Shown piece after piece: positions 1-6,139 of a stretch of 6,324 nucleotides of DNA. The stretch spans positions 1-6,324 of the forward strand of contig CANMPU010000061.1 in assembly GCA_947499755.1 (NCBI GenBank), given 5' to 3'. The notes under the pieces were generated by a model that worked only from the letters and a program-made list of their open reading frames with translations, was not told the origin of the DNA and did not search any database. Each line of letters starts with the position of its first letter. The first letter of the stretch is position 1. Source of the stretch: Betaproteobacteria bacterium (GTDB lineage Bacteria; Pseudomonadota; Gammaproteobacteria; Burkholderiales; CANMPU01). The position numbers were made by a program, and so were the translations under genes.

Positions 1-14
1 AGGGCTTGAAAAAC

Positions 15-32
15 ATCAGCCGATAGGCTGAT
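15..32. repeat. Perfect short hairpin in the leader of the ABC operon
   Basis: A perfect 7-base inverted repeat, ATCAGCC and GGCTGAT, encloses a GATA loop. It lies six bases before a second, longer hairpin. No T-run follows, so it does not look like an intrinsic terminator alone. The pair may be one composite palindromic element at the end of an upstream gene, or part of the leader of the gene starting at 184. Confidence 0.45.
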
Positions 33-37
33 TGTGG

Positions 38-69
38 ATGCCAGCCTTCGCTGGCATGACGGAGTTTTT
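38..69 (+). terminator. Hairpin with T-run: possible terminator or REP-like palindrome
   Basis: An 8-base perfect stem (ATGCCAGC at 38-45, GCTGGCAT at 50-57) with a CTTC loop is followed by seven bases and then five T (65-69). This may terminate an upstream gene lying off the window. The pattern of a palindrome around CTTCGC followed by ATGACGG also resembles dispersed intergenic palindromes that I recall from many proteobacterial genomes, so it could be one copy of such a repeat. The spacer between stem and T-run weakens the terminator reading. If a substrate-binding protein gene lies just upstream, the hairpin could also act as an mRNA-stabilising or attenuating element. Confidence 0.4.
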
Positions 70-183
70 GCCTGTGGGGGCCGTAAGGTAGTCCCATGAG
101 CGTCTGACATAAATAGGATAGATGCGCGCAAATTACGCGATGTAAGCGTTGGGTATTTTGTCGAAAAACAATAGTTAATCTCT

Positions 184-1056
184 ATGTCTAAGCCAGAAAA
201 TTCTGCTGTGGAACTCAAGGGCATTGGCCTCACTATGTACCGCTTCGCGCAGTGGTTACATAGCCCACGTCCTTATCTCATGCTATTGGGATACACCATT
301 TTGTTAGGGTTCTGGTATCTCTCCGTTGAAATATGGAAGCTGCCGCGCTTTCGTGATATGCCTGGCCTTACCGAGGTCGTGCAAGAGTGGCTCAGTTCTG
401 ACCCGATTTATGGGCTATCCATTTTTATTCCGGAGTACTATCAGCATATTTGGGCTAGCGTGCGCCGTGTTTGTATTGCATTTGGACTTGCGACAATACT
501 AGGGGTGGCATTAGGGTTATTCATGGGTTGGTCGCGTAGGTTTAAGGAGTATGTGTTCCCTCTGTTTGAAACGCTACGCCCTATCCCGATACTCGCTTGG
601 GTGCCGCTTGCGATTCTCATTTTCGCGGGTACCGAGACACCGGTCATTTACCTCACCTTTCTTGCATCGTTTTTTGCCACTGCGCTAAACACGATGTTGG
701 GCGCAGAATCGATTGACGAATCTTACGTACGCGCTGCGTATTGTTTGGGCGCGAAAAAGTGGCAAGTGTTCCGCCATATTATCGTCCCCGGTTCTTTGCC
801 ATTTGTCTTTACCGGTTTGCAAATCTCTATCGGTGTTGCTTGGTTTTCGCTAGTCGCTGCGGAAATGGTTTCCGGACAATTTGGCTTGGGCTACGTTATC
901 AACACGTCTTACACCATGGTGCGTTATCCCACGATCATTATCGGTATGCTTACCCTGGGTATCGTCGGTTATATCACTAGCGCTTTGGTACGAGTAGCGG
1001 GTGACCATTTAATGCAATGGCGGGTGCGCGAATTAGCGTTAGGTGGCCAGCGATGA
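184..1056 (+). CDS. ABC transporter permease, NitT/TauT (SsuC/TauC-like) family, first of two
   Basis: This is an inner-membrane permease subunit of an ABC importer of the nitrate/sulfonate/taurine type, 290 residues, a normal length for the family. Likely membrane segments lie near residues 31-51, 95-116, 127-148, 151-173, 205-228 and 250-272. The cytoplasmic EAA loop that docks on the ATPase is at 182-202: A184, A185, G189, I199 and P202 match the EAA---G---------I-LP pattern, with Arg in place of the Glu. The segment LRPIPILAWVPLA is typical of SsuC/TauC permeases. The stop codon overlaps the start of the next gene (ATGA), so translation is coupled to the ATPase gene. The ATG at 184 has no clear Shine-Dalgarno sequence, so the exact start is uncertain; the next in-frame ATG (235) is no better supported. 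The substrate cannot be read from the sequence; the nearby SfnB-like gene hints at organosulfur. Confidence 0.9.
   Translation: MSKPENSAVELKGIGLTMYRFAQWLHSPRPYLMLLGYTILLGFWYLSVEIWKLPRFRDMPGLTEVVQEWLSSDPIYGLSIFIPEYYQHIWASVRRVCIAFGLATILGVALGLFMGWSRRFKEYVFPLFETLRPIPILAWVPLAILIFAGTETPVIYLTFLASFFATALNTMLGAESIDESYVRAAYCLGAKKWQVFRHIIVPGSLPFVFTGLQISIGVAWFSLVAAEMVSGQFGLGYVINTSYTMVRYPTIIIGMLTLGIVGYITSALVRVAGDHLMQWRVRELALGGQR
1041..1046 (+). promoter_or_regulatory. Ribosome binding site setting the ATPase start at 1053
   Basis: AGGTGG lies six bases before the ATG at 1053, inside the end of the upstream permease gene. It favours the ATGA-overlap start at 1053 over the in-frame ATG at 1017, which would add 12 residues unlike the family N-terminus. 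Confidence 0.7.
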
Positions 1057-1895
1057 ATGCTGCGCCTGGGCAACTTCCACGCGGCGCGATTCGCATTGAA
1101 GATGCCGTGAAAGTATACGATCCCGACGGGGCGGCAATACTTGCAGTCGATCATTGCACGCTCAATATCCCGGCGGGAGAAATCTGCATGATCGTCGGCC
1201 CATCCGGTTGCGGTAAGACAACCCTACTCAATGCAATCGCGGGATTTCATAGTTTATCTTCAGGCGCTATTTATTTAGATGACCAGTTGCTCTGCGGGCC
1301 AGGAAAGCCGCAAGCGGACCCTGGTCCAGAACGCATAGTAGTATTTCAAAACGGCGCGCTGTTCCCATGGAAAACTAACCTGGAAAATGTCGCTTTTGGG
1401 CCTATCATGCAAGGCTCGCTTTCTCGAGTAGAAGCGCATGATAAGGCGCGTGCGATGATGGCCGACGCTGGCCTAGAAGGCGTAGAGCATAATTACCCAG
1501 GGGAAATCTCATCGGGTATGCGCCGTAGAGTGGAAATCGTGCGTGCGCTCATGAATGATCCAAAAGTGTTGTTACTTGATGAGCCCTATCGCGCACTCGA
1601 CTCGCTCACGAAATCAGTTATGCATGAAGCCTTGCTGGAAATTTATTACAAGACCAAGGTGACCATATTTTTTATTACGCACGATTTAGAGGAGGCAATT
1701 TTCCTCGGACATCGTGTCGTTATTATGACAAGCCGCCCATGTAAACCGAAAAAACTTCTCGAAGTTGATATTCCTCACCCACGGAACTACAGCGTGTTGA
1801 CGACAAAGCGCTTCCGCGAACTTATGGATGAAACTTTAGAAGCTGTACATGAAGAAGCGCTGAAAGCTTTTTCTCTCGGGGAGAAAGAAGGATGA
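1053..1895 (+). CDS. ABC transporter ATP-binding protein, NitT/TauT (SsuB/TauB-like), degenerate signature motif
   Basis: This is the cytoplasmic ATPase subunit of the importer, 280 residues from the chosen start. Motifs in order are Walker A GPSGCGKTT (49-57), Q-loop Gln99 followed by the family-typical LFPW, signature region ISSGMRRR (152-159), Walker B VLLLDEP (172-178) with catalytic Glu177, D-loop ALDS (181-184) and switch His210 in ITHD. The signature departs from LSGGQ/LSGGM: the third position is Ser instead of Gly. All other nucleotide-binding residues are present. A C-terminal tail of about 60 residues beyond the core has a counterpart in the second ATPase, with a shared pattern like H(E/Q)EA(L/M)K(A/S)F. 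The gene overlaps both neighbours by ATGA and so lies inside a coupled operon. It most likely pairs with the ATPase at 2745-3626; a homodimer is possible but would have two poor signature motifs. Confidence 0.92.
   Translation: MNAAPGQLPRGAIRIEDAVKVYDPDGAAILAVDHCTLNIPAGEICMIVGPSGCGKTTLLNAIAGFHSLSSGAIYLDDQLLCGPGKPQADPGPERIVVFQNGALFPWKTNLENVAFGPIMQGSLSRVEAHDKARAMMADAGLEGVEHNYPGEISSGMRRRVEIVRALMNDPKVLLLDEPYRALDSLTKSVMHEALLEIYYKTKVTIFFITHDLEEAIFLGHRVVIMTSRPCKPKKLLEVDIPHPRNYSVLTTKRFRELMDETLEAVHEEALKAFSLGEKEG
1880..1883 (+). promoter_or_regulatory. Ribosome binding site of the second permease
   Basis: GGAG, within GGGGAG, lies eight bases before the ATG at 1892, inside the last codons of the ATPase gene. 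It supports the ATGA-overlap start. Confidence 0.6.
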
Positions 1896-2734
1896 TACGA
1901 ACAGCGCGCAATCACCTTAGCGATCTCAAAAAGCAACTCTTTGGGCAGAGTACGGCGCGAGCGTTATTTTCGATAATAGTGTTCGTACTTATATGGGAAC
2001 TAGGGTCAAAATCTAAAGATTGGTTTGGATTTGTAACGCCGTGGTTAGGCCATGTGCCTGCACCTACGGATGTTATCAAAGTGTGGATAGGTTTACTCAC
2101 GGACTCGAGCTATTGGCAAAGTTGGGTCATGAGTTTTCTGCGCGTGCTTGCGGGATTCGTTACGGCGATGGTCCTCGGCATCCCTTTCGGCTTAGCAATT
2201 GCCGTCAGCCGCATATCCTATGGAATTATATTTCCCAGCTTTGAGGTCCTACGGCCTATCCCGCCACTCGCTTGGGTACCGGCCGCAATCATATTTTGGC
2301 CCACGCAAGAGCTCTCTATTATTTTTGTCACGTTCTTAGGCGCATTCTATACCATCGTCATTAACGTGCTCGGTGGTGCGCGCGCGATTGATCTGCGTTA
2401 CTTTCAAGTAGCAGAATCTATGGGTGCCTCGAAATGGGATGTATTTCGTCGCATTATATTGCCCGGTACACTTCCCTCTATTATGGTCGGCGCCGCGGTA
2501 GGCATGGGCCTCACATGGGAAGTGGTCGTCGCCGCAGAAATGATATCGGGTGGAGGCGGCGCCGTCGGCAGCTCGGGTGGAGGTCTAGGCTTTTTTATCT
2601 GGAATTCCTACGTCGGTGGCTCTTATGAACAAATCATCGTCGGCATGATTAGCATCGGCATCGCCGGCTTTATTTCTAGCGCCGGCTTGAGAAAGCTTGG
2701 GGAATTATGTACGCCCTGGCTCAGGAAACGTTGA
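1892..2734 (+). CDS. ABC transporter permease, NitT/TauT family, second of two, with glycine-rich insertion
   Basis: This is the second inner-membrane permease, 280 residues, homologous to but clearly diverged from the one at 184-1056. Shared landmarks include RPIPPLAWVPAA (121-132), the EAA loop at 172-191 (A174, G178, I188, L190, P191) and VVAAEM (212-217). Likely membrane segments are near 22-38, 86-106, 118-136, 141-161, 194-215 and 247-267. It differs from the first permease by a glycine/serine-rich stretch at about 219-233, roughly nine residues longer than the matching region. This lies between the last two membrane segments and is predicted to face the periplasm. The start overlaps the ATPase stop, and the stop codon is part of the ribosome binding site of the next gene. 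The two permeases probably form a heterodimeric channel. Confidence 0.9.
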   Translation: MIRTARNHLSDLKKQLFGQSTARALFSIIVFVLIWELGSKSKDWFGFVTPWLGHVPAPTDVIKVWIGLLTDSSYWQSWVMSFLRVLAGFVTAMVLGIPFGLAIAVSRISYGIIFPSFEVLRPIPPLAWVPAAIIFWPTQELSIIFVTFLGAFYTIVINVLGGARAIDLRYFQVAESMGASKWDVFRRIILPGTLPSIMVGAAVGMGLTWEVVVAAEMISGGGGAVGSSGGGLGFFIWNSYVGGSYEQIIVGMISIGIAGFISSAGLRKLGELCTPWLRKR

Positions 2735-2736
2735 GG
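2733..2736 (+). promoter_or_regulatory. Ribosome binding site deciding a TTG start for the second ATPase
   Basis: GAGG, within TGAGGT, overlaps the permease stop codon (TGA at 2732-2734) and sits eight bases before the TTG at 2745. No in-frame ATG exists before Met49 of the protein, at the Walker A motif. An earlier TTG at 2697 lies deeper inside the permease gene and has no comparable site. Confidence 0.65.
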
Positions 2737-2744
2737 TAATTCAC

Positions 2745-3626
2745 TTGGCACAAGAAATTGACAAAAATGATTTTGAGCAAAACGAGGTTGTTGTCGATCG
2801 CGTCAGTAAGGCCTATGGCACCGGGCAATTCGCCAAACCAGTGGTCACAGATTGTTCGTTTTCGCTGCAACGCGGAAAATTAACTGTCATGATAGGCCCG
2901 TCGGGCTGTGGTAAAAGCACACTGATAAGATTGCTCGCGGGATTCGAAGCTCCCGACAGCGGCACTGTCACCATGAACCACAAACCCGTTAGCGGCCCGA
3001 GTAAAGAACGCCTCGTCTTGTTTCAAGAAACCGCACTATTCCCCTGGCTTAACACTTACGACAACATTATGTTTGGGCCCAGAGCGCGAGGAGAGGATAC
3101 GGCGGAAACAAAGGCGACGGTAGAGAAATTACTCGAAACCATAGGACTCACGGCCTTTCGGAAGAAATATCCTTCGCAACTCTCTGGGGGGATGCAACGT
3201 CGCGTCGAACTTGCGCGCGCCATGATCAACGATCCACAGGTGATGATACTTGACGAGCCCTTTCGCGGCCTGGACGCAATGACCAAGGAATTAATGTGGG
3301 AATATTACGCACGACTATTTGAATCATCACAGCGCACGCACTTTTTTGTAACGACAGATATCGACGAAGCGATATTTTTAGCCGATCGATTACTGATTAT
3401 GACCCATATCCCGACAAAGACGACAGCGATAGTCGATGTTGATCTACCTAGACCAAGAAAGCTAACTGACCTTTTTGAAAGTGAGCGCGCCAACGAGATT
3501 AAGATGAAGGCGCTTACCCTACTTCACCAAGAAGCAATGAAATCCTTTTCTGGTGGGAGTAAGGCAGCAGCCGATTTCGTCGATGCCTACGCGAAACGGA
3601 AAACGGAAAACGGAAAACAGGCTTAA
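2745..3626 (+). CDS. ABC transporter ATP-binding protein, NitT/TauT family, lacking the switch histidine
   Basis: This is the second ATPase subunit, 293 residues from a TTG start chosen for its ribosome binding site. Motifs are Walker A GPSGCGKST (51-59), Q-loop Gln94 with LFPW, a standard signature LSGGM (146-150), Walker B VMILDEP (166-172) with catalytic Glu171, and D-loop GLDA (175-178). The H-loop reads VTTDIDEA instead of the usual VTHDIDEA, so Thr204 replaces the switch histidine that contacts the ATP gamma-phosphate. The codon is ACA, two or more changes from a His codon, so a single sequencing error is unlikely. The C-terminal region (about 240-293) is longer than the core and ends in a polar tail partly encoded by a tandem 7-base repeat. 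It starts ten bases after the permease stop and is last in the operon. It probably heterodimerises with the ATPase at 1053-1895. Confidence 0.92.
   Translation: MAQEIDKNDFEQNEVVVDRVSKAYGTGQFAKPVVTDCSFSLQRGKLTVMIGPSGCGKSTLIRLLAGFEAPDSGTVTMNHKPVSGPSKERLVLFQETALFPWLNTYDNIMFGPRARGEDTAETKATVEKLLETIGLTAFRKKYPSQLSGGMQRRVELARAMINDPQVMILDEPFRGLDAMTKELMWEYYARLFESSQRTHFFVTTDIDEAIFLADRLLIMTHIPTKTTAIVDVDLPRPRKLTDLFESERANEIKMKALTLLHQEAMKSFSGGSKAAADFVDAYAKRKTENGKQA
3597..3617 (+). repeat. Three tandem copies of CGGAAAA in the 3' end of an ATPase gene
   Basis: Three exact head-to-tail copies of the 7-base unit CGGAAAA lie in the last ten codons of the second ATPase gene. Because seven is not a multiple of three, gain or loss of one unit would shift the reading frame, altering only the C-terminal tail and the stop position. 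Confidence 0.8.
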
Positions 3627-3643
3627 CTAGCCCTAGAAACAAA

Positions 3644-3665
3644 ACCGGCCTCTTTCGAGGCCGGT
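3644..3665. terminator. Bidirectional intrinsic terminator between convergent genes
   Basis: A perfect 9-base GC-rich stem (ACCGGCCTC at 3644-3652, GAGGCCGGT at 3657-3665) lies between the ABC operon stop (3626) and the stop of the convergent SfnB-like gene (3687). Read on the minus strand it has a GAAA tetraloop and is followed by TTTTGTTTC, a strong intrinsic terminator. On the plus strand the tail is only CTGTT, so it ends the ABC operon less convincingly, although the stem probably serves both. Confidence 0.85.
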
Positions 3666-3686
3666 CTGTTAAAACGATTACTCAAA

Positions 3687-4931
3687 TTAGACCCAAGGAT
3701 TACGCGGAGGTAACACGCCATTGAGGTAGTAATTGCCAATGGAGAAATACTTCCAACGAACTGGGTCATGCAGGGTATGGGTACGGGCATTGCGCCAGTG
3801 CCGGTTAAGATTGTATTGCTCTAACGTAGAACGGGTACCAGCCAATTCGAATAATTTACTACCAAATTCGACTGAATTTACGGTACTTGAAACTTTCGCT
3901 ACACCTACCGCTATAGAGGCTTCCGCCACCGTATGCTCGTTCATGTCAGCCTGGCATTTGTCGAGTATTTCGCCAGAACGACGCAGCAACTCATCCATCG
4001 CTAGCAGCTTAATCTTCATATCGCCGACTGCAGCGATCGTGAGTGTATCTTCATAACCCTTTTCAAACTGCGGGGTTGTGTCGATCCAAGGACGGGTATG
4101 ATTGCGAACAAAATAACAGGTATCTTTAAATGCAGCGTGCGCTATGCCAGCATCAATGGACGCCTGAATAATTTGCGCAACCGGCCCCATAGAAGTTGGA
4201 CGATCAAAAGCTTTATGGTGAGGAATAACGTGCTCTTTCGGAACCCAAACGTCTTCGATAACCGTCGTGCCCGAGCAGGTTGTTTTTTGCCCAAAGGACG
4301 ACCAATCGTCGATGACGTTTATTCCTTTCATGCCTTTTTCTATATAGGCGATGCAGGTGTTACCATTTTCATCTTTCGCAACAACGGGGACCCAGTCCGC
4401 GAGCAACGCACCGGTGCAATAAAATTTCTTACCTGTACAGGAGTACGCACCATCTTTCGGCGTCAGCTTAGTCTGAACGTCATTCAGGGACTTGGTTCCA
4501 ATTTCAGAGAACGCATTACCAAAACGAACACCTTGCAACACCAAGTCAAAGAAGTATTTCTTTTGCCACTCGGTACCATCTAGGCGCAGCGCTTCCACCA
4601 TATAAAAGTGATTTTGCGGGATTTGGCCGATAGAAGGATCGGCTTCGGCAATAATCTTGCACACTTCTGCAAGAGTGACATTAGAAACAAAAGCCCCGCC
4701 ATATTCCTTGGGGACTGTCATACCCATGAGGCCGCTTTGTGAATACTTGTCCATCTCTGCACGGGGTGCGCGTCGCTCAGCATCACGAGTCGGCGCTTCC
4801 TTAGCAAAATCAACCGCAAGGACTTTAGCGATTTCGATCGCTTCGACGTCACTCTTGATTACATGCGCTTTAGGGCGAGTAAAAGGCTGAGTAGCACCAA
4901 TTTTTCGGCCTTCACTTACAGATGCTTCCAT
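3687..4931 (-). CDS. SfnB-family sulfur acquisition oxidoreductase (acyl-CoA dehydrogenase fold, DszC-like flavin monooxygenase)
   Basis: This 414-residue protein has the acyl-CoA dehydrogenase fold, but its motifs match the SfnB branch of flavin-dependent monooxygenases used in organosulfur metabolism rather than fatty-acid dehydrogenases. Diagnostic stretches are QIPQNHF (103-109), FGNAFSE (137-143), VIDDWSSFGQ (206-215), RPTSMGPVAQIIQASIDAGIA (about 244-264), ELAGTRSTL (362-370) and RTHTLHDPVRWKY (383-395). By comparison with DszC from memory, His108, His385 and His388 correspond to its active-site histidines, and Thr173 to the flavin-contacting Ser163. The start is ATG with GGGAG six bases upstream. 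It is a little longer than the roughly 390 residues I recall for SfnB because of an N-terminal extension of about 20 residues. The substrate may be a sulfone, sulfonate or other reduced sulfur compound, and a separate flavin reductase would be needed; none is in the window. It converges on the ABC operon, so the two are not co-transcribed. Confidence 0.85.
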   Translation of the reverse strand: MEASVSEGRKIGATQPFTRPKAHVIKSDVEAIEIAKVLAVDFAKEAPTRDAERRAPRAEMDKYSQSGLMGMTVPKEYGGAFVSNVTLAEVCKIIAEADPSIGQIPQNHFYMVEALRLDGTEWQKKYFFDLVLQGVRFGNAFSEIGTKSLNDVQTKLTPKDGAYSCTGKKFYCTGALLADWVPVVAKDENGNTCIAYIEKGMKGINVIDDWSSFGQKTTCSGTTVIEDVWVPKEHVIPHHKAFDRPTSMGPVAQIIQASIDAGIAHAAFKDTCYFVRNHTRPWIDTTPQFEKGYEDTLTIAAVGDMKIKLLAMDELLRRSGEILDKCQADMNEHTVAEASIAVGVAKVSSTVNSVEFGSKLFELAGTRSTLEQYNLNRHWRNARTHTLHDPVRWKYFSIGNYYLNGVLPPRNPWV

Positions 4932-5279
4932 ATCATTCTCCCAAATAAATTGTTACTGAATTGACCCAATACTACTTTAGTGCATATTTTTTAAACTGCT
5001 TATTTCACAGCATACAAGTAAGTTTGGCAGCCTTAGTAATCACTGTCAAACTAAACGAATACAATTTGTTTTGTGCGTTATTCCCGGTCGTCCGGACAGC
5101 AAATTTTTATCCGCCGCCTTAGTAGCTTAGTGCCAAAAGTTAATTTGCGACAATACATAAAGGGGAAGCAATTCGACGTATTTTTCGTTTATCATCAAAG
5201 GCGTAATAGCCGCAATTCAAAAAATATTTCGCGTAATAAGTTAATTTAATCTTAAATCGCGGCCTGACTATTACAAGCC
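4932..5279. other. AT-rich intergenic region upstream of the SfnB-like gene; no gene seen
   Basis: Roughly 350 bases with no convincing reading frame on either strand. It must carry the promoter of the minus-strand SfnB-like gene, but no good sigma-70 or sigma-54 (GG-N10-GC) match was found by eye. One GC-rich island stands out at 5084-5097: CCGG-TCGT-CCGG followed by AC, containing the 8-base palindrome GTCCGGAC (5090-5097). It is flanked by AATTTG (5063-5068) and CAAATT (5100-5105), which could pair. Short direct repeats (GCCTTAGTA at 5030 and 5116, AAGTTAATTT at 5137 and 5238) are within what chance would give in AT-rich DNA. Confidence 0.5.
4938..4942 (-). promoter_or_regulatory. Ribosome binding site of the SfnB-like gene
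   Basis: On the minus strand GGGAG lies six bases before the ATG at 4931. It supports this start and the N-terminal extension. Confidence 0.65.
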
Positions 5280-5324
5280 TACAAAATATAGAAAGGCCAA
5301 GAATGGCCGTGAGTATATTTTGTA
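5280..5324 (-). terminator. Nested inverted repeat downstream of xthA, likely terminator
   Basis: A perfect 11-base AT-rich inverted repeat (TACAAAATATA at 5280-5290, TATATTTTGTA at 5314-5324) encloses a perfect GGCCA/TGGCC hairpin (5295-5299, 5304-5308). Read on the minus strand, the inner hairpin is followed directly by TTTCTATATTTT, so it works as a modest intrinsic terminator for xthA, whose stop is 22 bases away. The outer arms would extend it into a bipartite hairpin on either strand. Confidence 0.6.
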
Positions 5325-5345
5325 AAAGTGATTAAGCCTCGGTGA

Positions 5346-6122
5346 TTATTTTGGGTAATCATAATCAATGATCAAGGGCGCGTGATCGGAAAAGCGCTCG
5401 GCCTTATATATGGAAACCGCTCTGGCTCGTTCCGCGATACCGGGAGTAGCGATATGATAATCGATACGCCACCCCACATTCTTTGCCCACGCTCGGCCAC
5501 GGTTTGACCACCAAGTGTATTGCTCCGGTTCGATATTTAGCTTACGGAAAACATCCACAAAGCCTAACTCATCAAATACTTTACTAAGCCAGTGGCGCTC
5601 TTCCGGTAAAAATCCAGAATTTTTTCTATTGCCGCGCCAATTCTTAAGATCGATTTCCTTATGCGCTATATTCCAATCCCCGCAGAAAACAATTTCTCGC
5701 CCACACTCTTTAAGATCTTTTAGTATGGGATAAAAATAATCCATGAACTTAAATTTTACCGCTTGCCGTTCTTCCGAGCTCGATCCAGAAGGCAGGTACA
5801 GCGATATTACACTAAGGTTTGGAAAATCTGCGCGCAGATATCGCCCTTCCATATCGAACTCTTGTATGCCAACACCCTCTTGTATTTTGTCTGGCGCGCT
5901 TTTGGCATAGATTCCAACACCGCTGTATCCCTTTTTTTCCGCGTAGTGAAAAAATCCGTGATAGCCGTTTGGATTTCGTGTTTCCGGCCGAAGGTCGCTT
6001 GCCTGCGCCTTCAGTTCTTGCACACAAACGATGTCAGCATTTTGCGTTTCCAGCCACCCATAGAATCCTTTGGACGCCGCAGAACGAATTCCGTTGAGGT
6101 TTGATGTGATGATGCGTAACAT
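5346..6122 (-). CDS. xthA: Exodeoxyribonuclease III (AP endonuclease, Crc/ExoIII type)
   Basis: This 258-residue enzyme of the exonuclease/endonuclease/phosphatase superfamily cleaves DNA at abasic sites and degrades duplex DNA 3' to 5' in base excision repair. The catalytic set is complete: Asn8 and Asn10 (SNLNG), metal ligand Glu36 (QELK), Tyr109 (SLYLPSG), Asp149 and Asn151 (GDWN), Asp221 (WRIDYH), and Asp246-His247 (SDHAPL). Overall wording and its place beside pyrE resemble Pseudomonas Crc, the catabolite repression protein derived from this family. As I recall it, Crc has lost these residues (QD, GSLY, SQH), so this copy should be an active nuclease. The ATG at 6122 starts at the usual MLRIITSN; an in-frame GTG at 6134 would add four residues. 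Neither has a good Shine-Dalgarno sequence. It is transcribed away from pyrE. Confidence 0.92.
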   Translation of the reverse strand: MLRIITSNLNGIRSAASKGFYGWLETQNADIVCVQELKAQASDLRPETRNPNGYHGFFHYAEKKGYSGVGIYAKSAPDKIQEGVGIQEFDMEGRYLRADFPNLSVISLYLPSGSSSEERQAVKFKFMDYFYPILKDLKECGREIVFCGDWNIAHKEIDLKNWRGNRKNSGFLPEERHWLSKVFDELGFVDVFRKLNIEPEQYTWWSNRGRAWAKNVGWRIDYHIATPGIAERARAVSIYKAERFSDHAPLIIDYDYPK

Positions 6123-6139
6123 AGAAAAGTGCACTTATA

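Noticed and set aside
149..177. TTGGGT-17-TAGTTA as a promoter that would make the first permease mRNA leaderless
   Set aside because: Spacing is right and the start would fall at the ATG, but the boxes match consensus at only 3 and 2 of 6 positions, too weak to annotate.
1017..1052. Earlier ATG for the first ATPase, adding 12 residues
   Set aside because: It lies deeper in the permease gene without a good ribosome binding site, while 1053 has AGGTGG at ideal spacing and the ATGA overlap seen again at 1892.
2697..2744. Earlier TTG for the second ATPase, adding 16 residues
   Set aside because: It overlaps the permease by 38 bases with no ribosome binding site; TTG 2745 has TGAGGT eight bases upstream.
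4098..4583. 161-codon open frame on the plus strand inside the SfnB-like gene
   Set aside because: It is antisense to a gene with strong family motifs throughout, has no recognisable domains, and its length is explained by the coding constraint of the opposite strand.
4932..5040. Sigma-54 promoter for the SfnB-like gene, as might be expected from sfn genes in Pseudomonas
   Set aside because: No GG-N10-GC pair with a TGGC/TTGC context was found on the minus strand in this stretch.
5030..5247. Direct repeats GCCTTAGTA (5030, 5116) and AAGTTAATTT (5137, 5238)
   Set aside because: Only two copies each of 9-10 bases in AT-rich DNA; similar pairs are expected by chance.
5763..6104. 113-codon plus-strand frame and smaller overlapping frames across xthA
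   Set aside because: These lie opposite or out of frame with a complete, motif-rich xthA and show no family features.
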